NCBI RefSeq assembly: GCF_019173455.1
Contig: NZ_JADPQH010000002.1
Span: 449,490 to 513,489, forward strand
Direction of reading: 5' to 3'
Length of the DNA: 64,000 nt
From: Nesterenkonia sp. Act20
Lineage (GTDB): Bacteria; Actinomycetota; Actinomycetes; Actinomycetales; Micrococcaceae
This document shows positions 17,087 to 25,161 of this stretch, in pieces; positions within the stretch are counted from its first letter, which is position 1, and each line of letters begins with the position of its first letter. The notes under the pieces were generated by a model. That model was not told where the DNA came from and made no database searches. It saw only the letters and a program-made list of their open reading frames with translations. The translations under genes were made by a program, and so were the position numbers.

Positions 17087-17284
17087 TCAGTCGGAGGTCT
17101 CTTCGTCGTCTTCGATGTCTTCGGCATCTTCATCCGCGGGGCCGGTGTCGCTTTCGAGGACGGGCGCCGTGCTCTCGACCTGTTCCTCGGGTTCCGCCTC
17201 GTCGGCCGGGCCGGACTGGGCGTCGCAGCCGGTAAGGGTCAGCAGAGCCAAGGCTGCAAGCGCTGCGCTCGTCTTCGTCTTCAT
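17087..17284 (-). CDS. Small acidic lipoprotein
   Basis: 65 residues: lysine-bearing signal peptide MKTKTSAALAALALLTL, lipobox LTGC with Cys20 as the lipidation site, then a strongly acidic low-complexity tail rich in Glu, Asp and Ala-Pro. AGGAGAAGAGG lies just upstream of the ATG. Nothing in the tail indicates a function; it should be an anchored surface peptide. Confidence 0.7.
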   Translation of the reverse strand: MKTKTSAALAALALLTLTGCDAQSGPADEAEPEEQVESTAPVLESDTGPADEDAEDIEDDEETSD

Positions 17285-17658
17285 AGAGGTCCTCTTCTCC
17301 TAGGATTCAGCATTGACTGGAGTGCCAGGTCCGGCGACGGGATGCCCGCAGAAGTGCTCCTTCGCGGGCATTGGGCCCTCCCCCGAGCTCGACCAGACGT
17401 GTTGGGTGGTCACGCGTCAGCCTAGGCGAACAGCGGGGCAGGCCTGAATTCCACCTCTCCGCGTGGCACGGACCTTTTGTTAGGGGCTGTGCCGTCCCGG
17501 TACGTGCCCGCTACGCCGCGCGCGCATCCGTACCTCCGCAGGTGACATCATCGTGTTCATGCTCGCCCTTGCGTCGACGGTGGTCCACGCTCGCACCCTC
17601 TGACCCAGCCCCACGCGCAGCCACCGCCATCAGCAGATCCATCCATCAAGGAGAGACC
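17285..17658. other. 374-base intergenic region with one hairpin
   Basis: Contains the inverted repeat ATGCCCGC/GCGGGCAT at 17342-17371 with an inner GAAG/CTTC pairing, a stable stem without a T-run. No gene was recognised; the part just before 17659 is the leader of the SDR gene with AAGGAGAG as ribosome-binding site. Confidence 0.5.
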
Positions 17659-18501
17659 ATGCCCGGAAAAACCATCATCCTCACAGGTGCCAGCGACGGC
17701 ATCGGAGCTGCGGCCGCCCGCCAGCTCGTCGCCGACGGCCACACCGTAGCCCTGGTGGGTCGCTCCAAGCACAAGACCGAGTCCCTGGCACGGGAGCTCA
17801 AGACCGAGTTCTTCCTTGCGGACTTCACCAGGTTCTCCGAGGTCAGGGCGCTTGCTGCGCGGTTGAAGGACCACTATCCCCGGATCGATGTGCTGGTCAA
17901 CAACGCCGGCGGCATCTTCGGGGACCAGACCCGTACAGCCGATGGGCTCGAGAAGACGCTGCAGGTCAACCACCTCGCACCGTTCCTGCTCACCAATCTC
18001 CTGATGGACACTCTCACGGTGAGCAACGCGTCCATCATCAACACGGCCAGCGTAGCCGCGCGCATCTTCGGGAAGATCGACCTCGATGACCTCAACAACG
18101 AGCGGAAGTACTCCGCCAATAAGGCCTACGGTGACGCGAAGCTGGCCAATATCCTCTTTGCCAAGGAACTCGACCGACGGTTCTCCGACCGAGGGATCTC
18201 TGCGGTCGCCTTCCACCCCGGAAACGTGAGGACAAGCTTCGCCTCAGATACCACCAGCGTGATGCGGTTCATCTACCAGACCCCCCTTGGCCGACTGACC
18301 GGTCTCATCAGCCCCGAAAAGGGCGCGGCACCCCTGGTGTGGCTCGCCGAGGGCACTCCGGGTCGGGAGTGGGTCCCGGGTGAGTACTACGAGAAGCAGA
18401 AGATCGCCCAGACCAACCCCCAGGCCGCGGACGCGGCACTGGCAGCCGGGCTGTGGGACAAGAGCGCTGAACTCGTAGAGCTCTCCAGGACTGCGCTTTA
18501 G
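17659..18501 (+). CDS. SDR family oxidoreductase (retinol dehydrogenase-like)
   Basis: 280 residues; ATG at 17659 is chosen for AAGGAGAG six bases upstream and for the SDR motif starting at once (TIILTGASDGIGAAAARQL). NNAGG near 79-83, and the active-site Tyr/Lys in AYGDAKLAN. The following VAFHPGNVRTSF is typical of the atypical, RDH/WWOX-like branch. No operon partner; substrate unknown. Confidence 0.88.
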   Translation: MPGKTIILTGASDGIGAAAARQLVADGHTVALVGRSKHKTESLARELKTEFFLADFTRFSEVRALAARLKDHYPRIDVLVNNAGGIFGDQTRTADGLEKTLQVNHLAPFLLTNLLMDTLTVSNASIINTASVAARIFGKIDLDDLNNERKYSANKAYGDAKLANILFAKELDRRFSDRGISAVAFHPGNVRTSFASDTTSVMRFIYQTPLGRLTGLISPEKGAAPLVWLAEGTPGREWVPGEYYEKQKIAQTNPQAADAALAAGLWDKSAELVELSRTAL

Positions 18502-18667
18502 CTCCTGGCGGGTGCCAGGTGCGACCGACCTCGACCATCTGCTTCTAGAACGCGCTGAGCCCCGAGAGCGGAATGCCGTGCAGCTCGAGATACTCCGAAG
18601 GGTGTGTTGGGGTGTACGCCGGTCGCGCCCGGTTCATCGTCGGCCCCGTGGGATGCCTTGGCGGCGT

Positions 18668-19117
18668 TCACGACGCGCGAGGAGTTGAGATGGACCGGTC
18701 CTCAGGGAAGCTGACGTGCTCGATGAGCTCTTCGATACGAACGCGAGGGCCAGCGTGTGCGATATCAGCACTGGTGAGCATGCCCTGGACGGTGGAGCCC
18801 GCGAGGACCGGCAGATATCGGGTCTGGTGGATTCCCATCTCTGCCATCGCTTTCTCCACGGTGTCGTGGATTCCGATGCTGGGAGCGTCGGGGTGCATCA
18901 GGTGTTGAGCCCTGAGGGAGTTCGCCAGTTCCCCCAGCGCCTTGAAGGCTCGCGAAATGTCGCTGCGGTCCACGATGCCGAGCAGCACGCCTTGCGGGTC
19001 GCACAGAGGAAGGCTCTCGATTCCGGATCGTTCGAACGCGCGGGACGCTTCTTCCAGGGTGCATTGTGCGCTCAGGAGTGGGACATCGGGGCGCATGAGT
19101 TCGGCGATGGTCGGCAT
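18668..19117 (-). CDS. CBS-domain pair protein
   Basis: 149 residues from the ATG at 19117, which has AAGGAG upstream; a longer frame to 19246 lacks homology. Two CBS motifs fill the protein: the first starts MPTIAELMRPDVPLLSA and includes GIVDRSDISRAF, the second LRAQHLMHPDAPSIGI and GMLTSADIAHA. Such stand-alone CBS pairs bind adenine nucleotides and often act as stress or energy sensors. No enzyme domain is attached. Confidence 0.85.
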   Translation of the reverse strand: MPTIAELMRPDVPLLSAQCTLEEASRAFERSGIESLPLCDPQGVLLGIVDRSDISRAFKALGELANSLRAQHLMHPDAPSIGIHDTVEKAMAEMGIHQTRYLPVLAGSTVQGMLTSADIAHAGPRVRIEELIEHVSFPEDRSISTPRAS

Positions 19118-19242
19118 AGTGGTGCTCCTTGGGAAATCTGTGGTTGATGCGTGGGGGACGCAGCCCAGTCGAACCTTCCGGAAGGGACGAGGCAGGGTCT
19201 GGTCGCTGGGCCGTGGGGCGGGCGGGTGAGCGAGAGGATGTG

Positions 19243-19593
19243 TCATCGACTTTCCATCGGTGACTTGACACGCAGCGGCGACGCGCGGGGCGGAGGTCTC
19301 TCCGAGGCTCGTGTGGAGGAAAGGACGGACTCCGGGCAGGGCACTCCGACGGGGTGAGCCGCGTTGAAGATCAGCGGGGGGCGAGGGCTGCCGTCTCGAT
19401 ACTGCGCCAGCACACCCAGGCCCATCGGATGGTCCCCAGGATCGACGATCACTCCTGCGAGCGTCTCGTGAGCGAACAGACTGACCGCGTCCGCGGGGGA
19501 CTGCGTCATGCAGACCATCCGTGGCGAATCAGACAATGACTCATCGACGTGGCTCATGGCATGCACCACCGACGCCGAGGTCTTGGATGCCAT
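19243..19593 (-). CDS. Small protein with possible single CBS-like half
   Basis: 116 residues, no clear family. The middle part MTQSPADAVSLFAHETLAG-VIVDPGDHPMG looks like one half of a CBS domain, and the gene lies directly upstream of the CBS pair in the same direction. The Pro/Arg/Ser-rich tail after residue 75 looks unstructured. The ribosome-binding site (GGTGAT) is weak, so this may be a decayed or short regulatory gene. Confidence 0.4.
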   Translation of the reverse strand: MASKTSASVVHAMSHVDESLSDSPRMVCMTQSPADAVSLFAHETLAGVIVDPGDHPMGLGVLAQYRDGSPRPPLIFNAAHPVGVPCPESVLSSTRASERPPPRASPLRVKSPMESR

Positions 19594-19918
19594 CCGATCA
19601 CCGAGAGACAGGAGTCGGCGGTCACAGGAGAAAGAAAAAAGCTCTGCACGAAGTCACCCTTGAAAGTTGATCAAGAGCCCACTGCTTGAGCTGTTAATTC
19701 AAGGTACCGCACTGCTCCTGTTGCAAGAGAATCCTTGCGGGATTCCACCAGAATCGGTGAGGGGTGGAACAGGAGTCTCTCCTGAGCGGGCGCCCGGTGC
19801 ACGTTCCGTGGAATGCTTCGTTGTCATTCACCGGAGGGAGTACTCAACCTGGGGAAGTCGGTGTCGCAGCCTATTGAGTTGCCGACATTCCAGCCGAAGG
19901 TGACCTGTCTCGCGCCTT
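19594..19918. other. 325-base intergenic region, AT-richer, two small inverted repeats
   Basis: Contains CCTTGAA...TTCAAGG (about 19660-19704) and a GAATCC/GGATTC hairpin at 19729-19745. No reading frame with family resemblance, and no clear promoter assigned. Confidence 0.4.
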
Positions 19919-21190
19919 TCACTCCGTCGAGCGCTCGTCATGTGTCTTCGAGTCCTGCGTGGAGGTGACGCCGTTCAGGGCGAGCTCACCAGTGACCACG
20001 TGCTCGAGCCGAACGGAGTCGGCCTCCGACTCGCCGAGGGCTCCCTGGAGCTCCGCCTGGTGTTTCTCCCCAAATTCCTGAGCGGGATCCTCGCGCTGCT
20101 CGGTGAGGTCGCGAATGCGTTCCCGGCGTCGGGCCTCGGCGGAGAGCTTCTTCCGGGCCTTGACCCACCACCCGACCAGCAGGACGATCATCGCCAGGCC
20201 CAGATACCCCAGGACTGGGTAGACGTAGGCCATCAGGGTCTCGAAGCCCACGAAACTCACCCCATAGCCCATCGCGCACAGCACGAAGAACACCGGGACA
20301 TACCGTTGCGGGCGAGATGCTGTGACCCGCTTGCCGAGGGCGAAGAACATGCCTATGGCGGTGTTGTAGATCATGAGGAAGATGATGAACGTCATGATCA
20401 AGGCCAGAACGGGGTGGATCGATTCGAACAGGCTCAGTGTGGGCACGTCGTCGCCAGCGACCACCTCAATGTTCGCGAGCATCGTGAACGCCAGCATCGC
20501 GAGCAGGATCGTGTAGACGATCCCGCCGAGCAGGCCCCCGCGCATCGTCGCACGCAGGCTGCTGTGGGACCCGCCGATCACCAGGGACATCGAGACCCCG
20601 AGGATCAGAGCCAGGCCCACGTAGTTCAGGGCTGAGAGCCACCACGGGCTGACCGGGGAGGCCTCTGCGCTGGCGAGCTCGCTGAGCTGCCCGAAATCAC
20701 CCGGCAGGTTGAACAACGTGTAGACGAACACGGTGACGACCGCGATGATCAGCAGCGGGGTGACACCGCTGATGATGTTGCTGACCTTATTGACGTTGAG
20801 CAGTCCGGTGGCCGCAACCAGCACCACCATGATCAGCGACCCGATCCAGGTGGGCAGGCCGAACTGCTGCTCAAGGTTCGATCCCGCCCCGGCGAGCATG
20901 ACGAATCCGATGCAGAAGAGAGTGAGAATCACAGCGATGTCCAGAGTCCGGGAGATGACCGGATGGGCGATCTGGCGAAAGACGCTGTGGTGCTCTTCGG
21001 CCAGAAAGAAGCATCCCAGCTGCAGAATGACCGCACCAGCGGCGGCCATGATGACACCAGCCAGCACGATGCCCCAGAGACCGGTCAGGCCGAAGGACAT
21101 GAAGTACTGGATCACTTCAAGCCCCGTCGCGAATCCGGCCCCGACTACGAGGCCGACGAACGCAAGGCCGATCTTGAGCTGCTCTTTCAT
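19919..21190 (-). CDS. YkvI-type integral membrane protein
   Basis: 423 residues from ATG 21190, with AAAGGA upstream. About ten transmembrane helices (first LAFVGLVVGAGFATGLEVIQYF), all hydrophobic to residue about 345, then a charged cytosolic tail (KARKKLSAEARRRER...). The opening GLVVGAGFATGLE motif is the signature of the YkvI group, distantly related to amino acid permeases of the APC superfamily. Substrate unknown. Single gene, upstream region has no obvious operator. Confidence 0.75.
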   Translation of the reverse strand: MKEQLKIGLAFVGLVVGAGFATGLEVIQYFMSFGLTGLWGIVLAGVIMAAAGAVILQLGCFFLAEEHHSVFRQIAHPVISRTLDIAVILTLFCIGFVMLAGAGSNLEQQFGLPTWIGSLIMVVLVAATGLLNVNKVSNIISGVTPLLIIAVVTVFVYTLFNLPGDFGQLSELASAEASPVSPWWLSALNYVGLALILGVSMSLVIGGSHSSLRATMRGGLLGGIVYTILLAMLAFTMLANIEVVAGDDVPTLSLFESIHPVLALIMTFIIFLMIYNTAIGMFFALGKRVTASRPQRYVPVFFVLCAMGYGVSFVGFETLMAYVYPVLGYLGLAMIVLLVGWWVKARKKLSAEARRRERIRDLTEQREDPAQEFGEKHQAELQGALGESEADSVRLEHVVTGELALNGVTSTQDSKTHDERSTE

Positions 21191-21335
21191 CCTCGGGGTC
21201 CTTTCACCGGGGGAAGTCGATCCCGAGACCAGTGTCACACATGTCTAGCTTCTAGACCCTGGAGCCGGCGCGACCCTTTCGCGCTGCTCACAAGAATGTT
21301 CTCTTGCTGCGAGTGGTCGAAATCCCCCCCAACAA

Positions 21336-21608
21336 TCAGCTGAGGTGGGACGACGCCCCCTTCGTGACTGACGCCCGGGAGGTGAGCCAATGGATCACCA
21401 CGGCCGCGCCGACCAGAGCACCACCGATGGACATCGCCGCGCCCTGAAGAAGGGACAGCAAGGGCTGAAGAACTCCAGAGAAGAGGTTCGGGTCCCACGA
21501 AGAGTCGCCTCCCGACGTGATGAACAACGGCCAGAGCATCTGAATGCCAGCAGCGACGAAGAAGCAGACAACGGCCCAGACAATACATTTCTTCGTTGTC
21601 TTATCCAT
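21336..21608 (-). CDS. Small two-helix membrane protein, leaderless
   Basis: 90 residues with predicted helices at about 9-32 (IVWAVVCFFVAAGIQMLWPL) and 52-76 (LLSLLQGAAMSIGGALVGAAVV). TAGGGT at 21615-21620 ends six bases before the ATG and there is no Shine-Dalgarno site, matching the leaderless pattern of other genes here and supporting that this small frame is real. No known family. Confidence 0.6.
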   Translation of the reverse strand: MDKTTKKCIVWAVVCFFVAAGIQMLWPLFITSGGDSSWDPNLFSGVLQPLLSLLQGAAMSIGGALVGAAVVIHWLTSRASVTKGASSHLS

Positions 21609-21614
21609 TACTCG

Positions 21615-21620
21615 ACCCTA
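21615..21620 (-). promoter_or_regulatory. -10 element of leaderless small membrane protein gene
   Basis: TAGGGT on the minus strand, six bases before the ATG at 21608. Confidence 0.5.
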
Positions 21621-21699
21621 CCCGCCTGTTATAGGTTTGCGAAGGAGATCAGAAGTCAGTAAATATCAAGATCGATACCGATTCACAAGGAGAACCGAG

Positions 21700-22077
21700 A
21701 TGCCCGAGTTGAATGCCCTGACCAGCTGGACCTTTGTCAATGAAGTGTCAATTCCCGGCGACATCCAGGACCTCCTGGTCCAGGGCGAACAGGCCATTGC
21801 CGCTTATCAGACCTTCCGGGACAGTGCGGTCTTCACGAACAAGCGGCTGATCGTCCGGGATGCTCAGGGACTCACGGGGAAGAAGGTCGAGATGTATTCG
21901 GTCCCCTACTCCTCGATCAATATGTGGTCTTCAGAGAACGCCGGCAAACTCATGGATCTCAACGGCGAGCTCGAACTCTGGACCCGTGCCGGCCTGATCA
22001 AGATCAAGGTCGGCAGGCAGGTGGATGTGCGTCGCCTGGACAAGCTGATCGCGTGGGCCGTGCTGGGCAACGGCTAG
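21700..22077 (+). CDS. Bacterial PH-domain protein
   Basis: 125 residues, fully covered by a bacterial pleckstrin-homology-like domain (bPH_1 type): DLLVQGEQAIAAYQTFRDSAVFTNKRLIVRD, PYSSINMWS and the final DKLIAWAV helix. ATG at 21700 with AAGGAGA upstream; the frame is open further 5' but without family resemblance. Cytosolic. Its stop overlaps the convergent pentapeptide-repeat gene by four bases. Function of this domain in bacteria is not well established. Confidence 0.85.
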   Translation: MPELNALTSWTFVNEVSIPGDIQDLLVQGEQAIAAYQTFRDSAVFTNKRLIVRDAQGLTGKKVEMYSVPYSSINMWSSENAGKLMDLNGELELWTRAGLIKIKVGRQVDVRRLDKLIAWAVLGNG

Positions 22078-22730
22078 GACGGGTCCACCACCAGGCCCAG
22101 GTGCGCCGCCAGCGACGGCGCCAGGTCAAGAAGCTGCTCGGAGCTGATCGCTGCGCCTTTCAGCCCGGCGAGTCCCACCAGCCGGTGCAGCTGGGCGCCG
22201 CGAAGGTCAACATCCTTCAGCCTGGCCTGCCGTGCTTCCAGTGTGCCCACGGTGCAGCCAGTGAATCTCACCCGGTTCGCGCGGGCACCGGAGATGTCCA
22301 GCTCCCCGATGGCGCAGTCCTCGAAGTGCACATCAGCGAGCACGGCGTTGCGAAGATTCACCAGGTCCAGCTTGCAACCACGGACCACCAAGCCGCTGAT
22401 GCCTGCGTCGTGCAGTTCAGCCACGCCCAGACGGCTGTCCTGGAGCGTCACGTCCCTCCACGTGGATCGCGGCGCCTTCAAGTGCGCGCTGTTCACCCGC
22501 TCCCAGCTGGACTCTACGACGGAGGCCGCGGTGAGGTCGGCGTCGCCCATGGTCACCGAACGCAGCACGCACTCGGTCAATCGACCACCCGAGAGATCAG
22601 CCGCGGAGAGATCGGCGTCTTCAAGGATGATCCTGTCCGCCTGGGCGGTCTGTCGAAGCTCTGTCTCGTCACCTGCGGCGAGATCCAGATGCCTCTGCTC
22701 CCGCAGCCTGGGACCTTGAACCTGCGTCAT
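22074..22730 (-). CDS. Pentapeptide-repeat protein
   Basis: 218 residues. From about residue 38 onward the A(D/N)LxX pattern repeats (ADLSAADLSGG, ALDLVNLRNAVLAD, ARLKDVDLRGAQL), giving the right-handed quadrilateral beta-helix of this family. Good AAAGGTGGG site before the ATG at 22730. Some members mimic DNA and protect gyrase, but nothing here indicates that. Tail-to-tail overlap with the PH gene. Confidence 0.88.
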   Translation of the reverse strand: MTQVQGPRLREQRHLDLAAGDETELRQTAQADRIILEDADLSAADLSGGRLTECVLRSVTMGDADLTAASVVESSWERVNSAHLKAPRSTWRDVTLQDSRLGVAELHDAGISGLVVRGCKLDLVNLRNAVLADVHFEDCAIGELDISGARANRVRFTGCTVGTLEARQARLKDVDLRGAQLHRLVGLAGLKGAAISSEQLLDLAPSLAAHLGLVVDPS

Positions 22731-22785
22731 GCACCCACCTTTCAGTTCCGCTCAGACTAGACCGGAGGACGGACATACCCGGTGC

Positions 22786-22791
22786 TACAGT
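22786..22791 (+). promoter_or_regulatory. -10 element of leaderless Nudix gene
   Basis: TACAGT ends six bases before the ATG at 22798. Confidence 0.6.
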
Positions 22792-22797
22792 GCCCCC

Positions 22798-23244
22798 ATG
22801 GACCTCCGCGTGGCCGCCTATGCCGTGATCACCGACGACTCCGGGCGCATGCTGCTGCCGCACTGGTACGTCGACGAGACCGCACAGGGGTGGACTCTGC
22901 CCGGTGGAGGCCTCGACCCCGGCGAGGATCCGGCGGACGGAGTGGTGCGTGAGATCCTGGAGGAATCCGGATACGACGCCGAGGTGCAGGAGCTGCTCGG
23001 CATCGACAATCTCATCATTCCCGGAGAGCGACGGCTGCACCCGCACCAGCGGGGCACACCCCTGCAGAATCTGCGCATCATCTACCGAGCGCGCGTCACC
23101 GGCGGCACGCTGACCGTGGAACCAGCGGGCTCAACCGATGATGTCCGCTGGTTCACCCACGAGGAGATCGACGACCTCCACCGGGTCTCCCTGGTGGACG
23201 CCGGGCGCCGACTGGCGGGGCTGCTCACCGACGTCGTCGGCTGA
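22798..23244 (+). CDS. Nudix hydrolase
   Basis: 148 residues, a cytosolic nucleoside-diphosphate-linked pyrophosphatase fold. The Nudix box occupies residues 37-59 (GGLDPGEDPADGVVREILEE then SGYD) with Arg51, Glu52, Glu55 and Glu56 as metal ligands. The leaderless start at 22798 removes an upstream non-homologous stretch of the frame. Substrate not predictable from the box. Confidence 0.9.
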   Translation: MDLRVAAYAVITDDSGRMLLPHWYVDETAQGWTLPGGGLDPGEDPADGVVREILEESGYDAEVQELLGIDNLIIPGERRLHPHQRGTPLQNLRIIYRARVTGGTLTVEPAGSTDDVRWFTHEEIDDLHRVSLVDAGRRLAGLLTDVVG

Positions 23245-23255
23245 CCCGTTGGCCC

Positions 23256-23297
23256 CGCTGAACCCTGCATGACCCCGCGGAATCCTGCATGACCCCG
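23256..23297. repeat. Imperfect 20-bp tandem repeat
   Basis: ACCCTGCATGACCCCGC-like units occur two and a half times between the Nudix stop and the convergent hypothetical gene. Too short and imperfect to be more than a local duplication. Confidence 0.6.
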
Positions 23298-23320
23298 CTG
23301 GGGCCCGCACAGAACGGGAC

Positions 23321-23749
23321 TCAGACGGACGAGTCCTGCGCATCCTGAAGCGCGGCTCGAACCTGGTCGGCGCGACGTCGCACTGCCACGGCCTGCCCGT
23401 GCCCCAGCCGGACCATGGCCGCGGCCTCCGCCGTCGTCGCCAAGTGATTGGCCGCACGGGACAGTGATGAATGGAGTTTGGTCGCGCCGCCGGGGACCTG
23501 CAGATCCTGGCTGGGATGGCTGCTCTCGGCCTGTCGGCAAAGCTCATAGACGGTGTCCAGCTGATCGGCGAGCTCGTCACCGATCACTACGAGCCGGCTG
23601 TAGGTCTCATCATCCTCGATGCCCTCTATGACCTGGTGGTAGCGGTCCAAGCCGCGCACATAGCGGTCATGCGCCTGACGCCACAGCCCCTTGCCCAGCT
23701 CCTTCTCAAGGCGGCGGGCACGTCGACGGCGTGGAAAGAGCTTCATCAT
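23321..23749 (-). CDS. Conserved hypothetical protein, basic N-terminus, coiled coil
   Basis: 142 residues from the ATG at 23749, selected because TAGACT lies ten bases upstream and gives an almost leaderless transcript. Starts MMKLFPRRRRARRLEKELGKG, then helical regions with heptad-like Leu spacing (LDRYHQVIEGIEDDETY, LADQLDTVYELCRQAE) suggest a coiled coil. No signal peptide and no recognised family. Confidence 0.6.
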   Translation of the reverse strand: MMKLFPRRRRARRLEKELGKGLWRQAHDRYVRGLDRYHQVIEGIEDDETYSRLVVIGDELADQLDTVYELCRQAESSHPSQDLQVPGGATKLHSSLSRAANHLATTAEAAAMVRLGHGQAVAVRRRADQVRAALQDAQDSSV

Positions 23750-23893
23750 GATGGGCAGAAGTCTATCGAAACCGTCCCGGCACCCGTTCAGCACCCCACC
23801 CCAGCGTTGAGCGGCGGAATCTCTGAGCAGTTGGGGCCTCGATCGGCTTGAGATGCCCGGAGAATCCGCCCCTCAACGCGGGAGGGGACGAGC

Positions 23894-24883
23894 TCAGCTC
23901 ATGGTCAGCAGGACCTTGCCGGTGTGCGCGCCGGAGTCGAAGTACTCGTGAGCCGCGGCGACCTCCTGCAGGGGAAACGTCTTGTCCGTCTGGATCCTGA
24001 TCTGCCCGGACTCGAGCAGCGGCCACACCTCGGCTCCCACCGCCTGGACGATCGCGGCCTTGGCCTCGGCGTCGCGGGAGCGCAGCGTGGTGGCGATGAT
24101 CCGCAGCCGTTTGGCCAGCATCAGCCCGAGGTCCACCTCGGCCTTGCGCCCGCCCTGCAGTCCGATGATGACCATGCGACCCCCGGTGGCCAGAGACGCC
24201 AGATTCGTCTCCAGGTATTTCGCCCCGACGACGTCGAGGATCGCGTCCACTCCACGGCCCTTACTGATCTCCTGGACGCGCTGCCCAAGGTCCTCGGTGC
24301 GGTAGTTGATCACGTGATCGGCTCCCAGCTCGACGGCGAGGCTCGCCTTCTCTGCGGAACCGACAGTGGTCAGCACCTCAGCACCGAGGGCGCGGAGATG
24401 CTGCAGCGCGAAGGAGCCGATCCCCCCGGTGCCTCCATGGACCAGGACCGTGTCACCGGCCCGGACCTGCGCCTCCCCGCGCAGGTTCGAGTGCACCGTG
24501 GCCGCGACCTCGATCAGCCCCGCGGCATCGGTGAGGCTGACTCCGGCGGGCACGGGCAGCACATGGCGAGCGTCCACCACCACCTTCTCGGCATATCCCC
24601 CGCCGGCCAACAGCGCGACGACCTCTTTGCCGATGAGCTCCTCAGCCGCCAGGTCACTCCCCTGCCCAGCGGCCACCACGCGTCCGGAGACCTCGAGTCC
24701 CGGAATCTCGGAGGCGCCCTTCGGCGGCGGATACATGCCGGCACGCTGCATCACGTCAGCACGATTCAACGCGGCGGCGACCACCTCGATGAGCACTTCA
24801 CCTGCCTGCGGAACCGGATCCGCCACCTCGGTGACGGAGATGACCTCGGGTCCGCCCGCGCCGTCGTAGTGCACTGCTCGCAT
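23894..24883 (-). CDS. NAD(P)H-quinone oxidoreductase, zinc-free MDR (PIG3-like)
   Basis: 329 residues from the ATG at 24883 (GAGGAG upstream); a TTG 15 bases earlier is less likely. PIG3/QOR-type signatures: IEVVAAALNRADVMQRAGMYPPP (25-47), VHGGTGGIGSFALQHLRAL NADPH motif, and a missing zinc ligand set, which separates it from alcohol dehydrogenases. It probably reduces quinones or alpha,beta-unsaturated carbonyls using NADPH. Single gene upstream of tRNA-Ser. Confidence 0.88.
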   Translation of the reverse strand: MRAVHYDGAGGPEVISVTEVADPVPQAGEVLIEVVAAALNRADVMQRAGMYPPPKGASEIPGLEVSGRVVAAGQGSDLAAEELIGKEVVALLAGGGYAEKVVVDARHVLPVPAGVSLTDAAGLIEVAATVHSNLRGEAQVRAGDTVLVHGGTGGIGSFALQHLRALGAEVLTTVGSAEKASLAVELGADHVINYRTEDLGQRVQEISKGRGVDAILDVVGAKYLETNLASLATGGRMVIIGLQGGRKAEVDLGLMLAKRLRIIATTLRSRDAEAKAAIVQAVGAEVWPLLESGQIRIQTDKTFPLQEVAAAHEYFDSGAHTGKVLLTMS

Positions 24884-24922
24884 GCTCACGCTCCTCAACT
24901 CGATCCGTACTGGTCACTCACG

Positions 24923-24928
24923 TATAGT
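24923..24928 (+). promoter_or_regulatory. -10 hexamer of tRNA-Ser(UGA)
   Basis: TATAGT, one mismatch to consensus, 58 bases before the tRNA; no matching -35 hexamer was found. Confidence 0.5.
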
Positions 24929-24986
24929 CTGTGTCTGGAGTTTTCCACGAAAGCCTGGAGAGCTCCATGCCGACTGAAAAGTCGGG

Positions 24987-25074
24987 GGAGCGCTGTCCGA
25001 GCGGCCGAAGGAGCTGGTCTTGAAAACCAGTGTGCGGCAACCCCGCACCGTGGGTTCGAATCCCACGCGCTCCG
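24987..25074 (+). tRNA. tRNA-Ser (anticodon UGA)
   Basis: Cloverleaf with acceptor GGAGCGC/GCGCTCC, anticodon stem CTGGT/ACCAG around loop CTTGAAA (anticodon TGA at 25021-25023), long serine-type variable arm (TGTGCGGCAACCCCGCA) and T-arm GTGGGTTCGAATCCCAC. The CCA end is not encoded. Confidence 0.97.
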
Positions 25075-25161
25075 CTCAACATTGAGAGGCGCGCACGCGT
25101 CTCGTCAGAGGAAACGTCTCGCACCGACCACGCGGACACCGGTGGCACAGCGGAGGTGGGC

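Noticed and set aside
23256-23297. Short tandem repeat as CRISPR or regulatory array
   Set aside because: Only two and a half imperfect units with no spacers.
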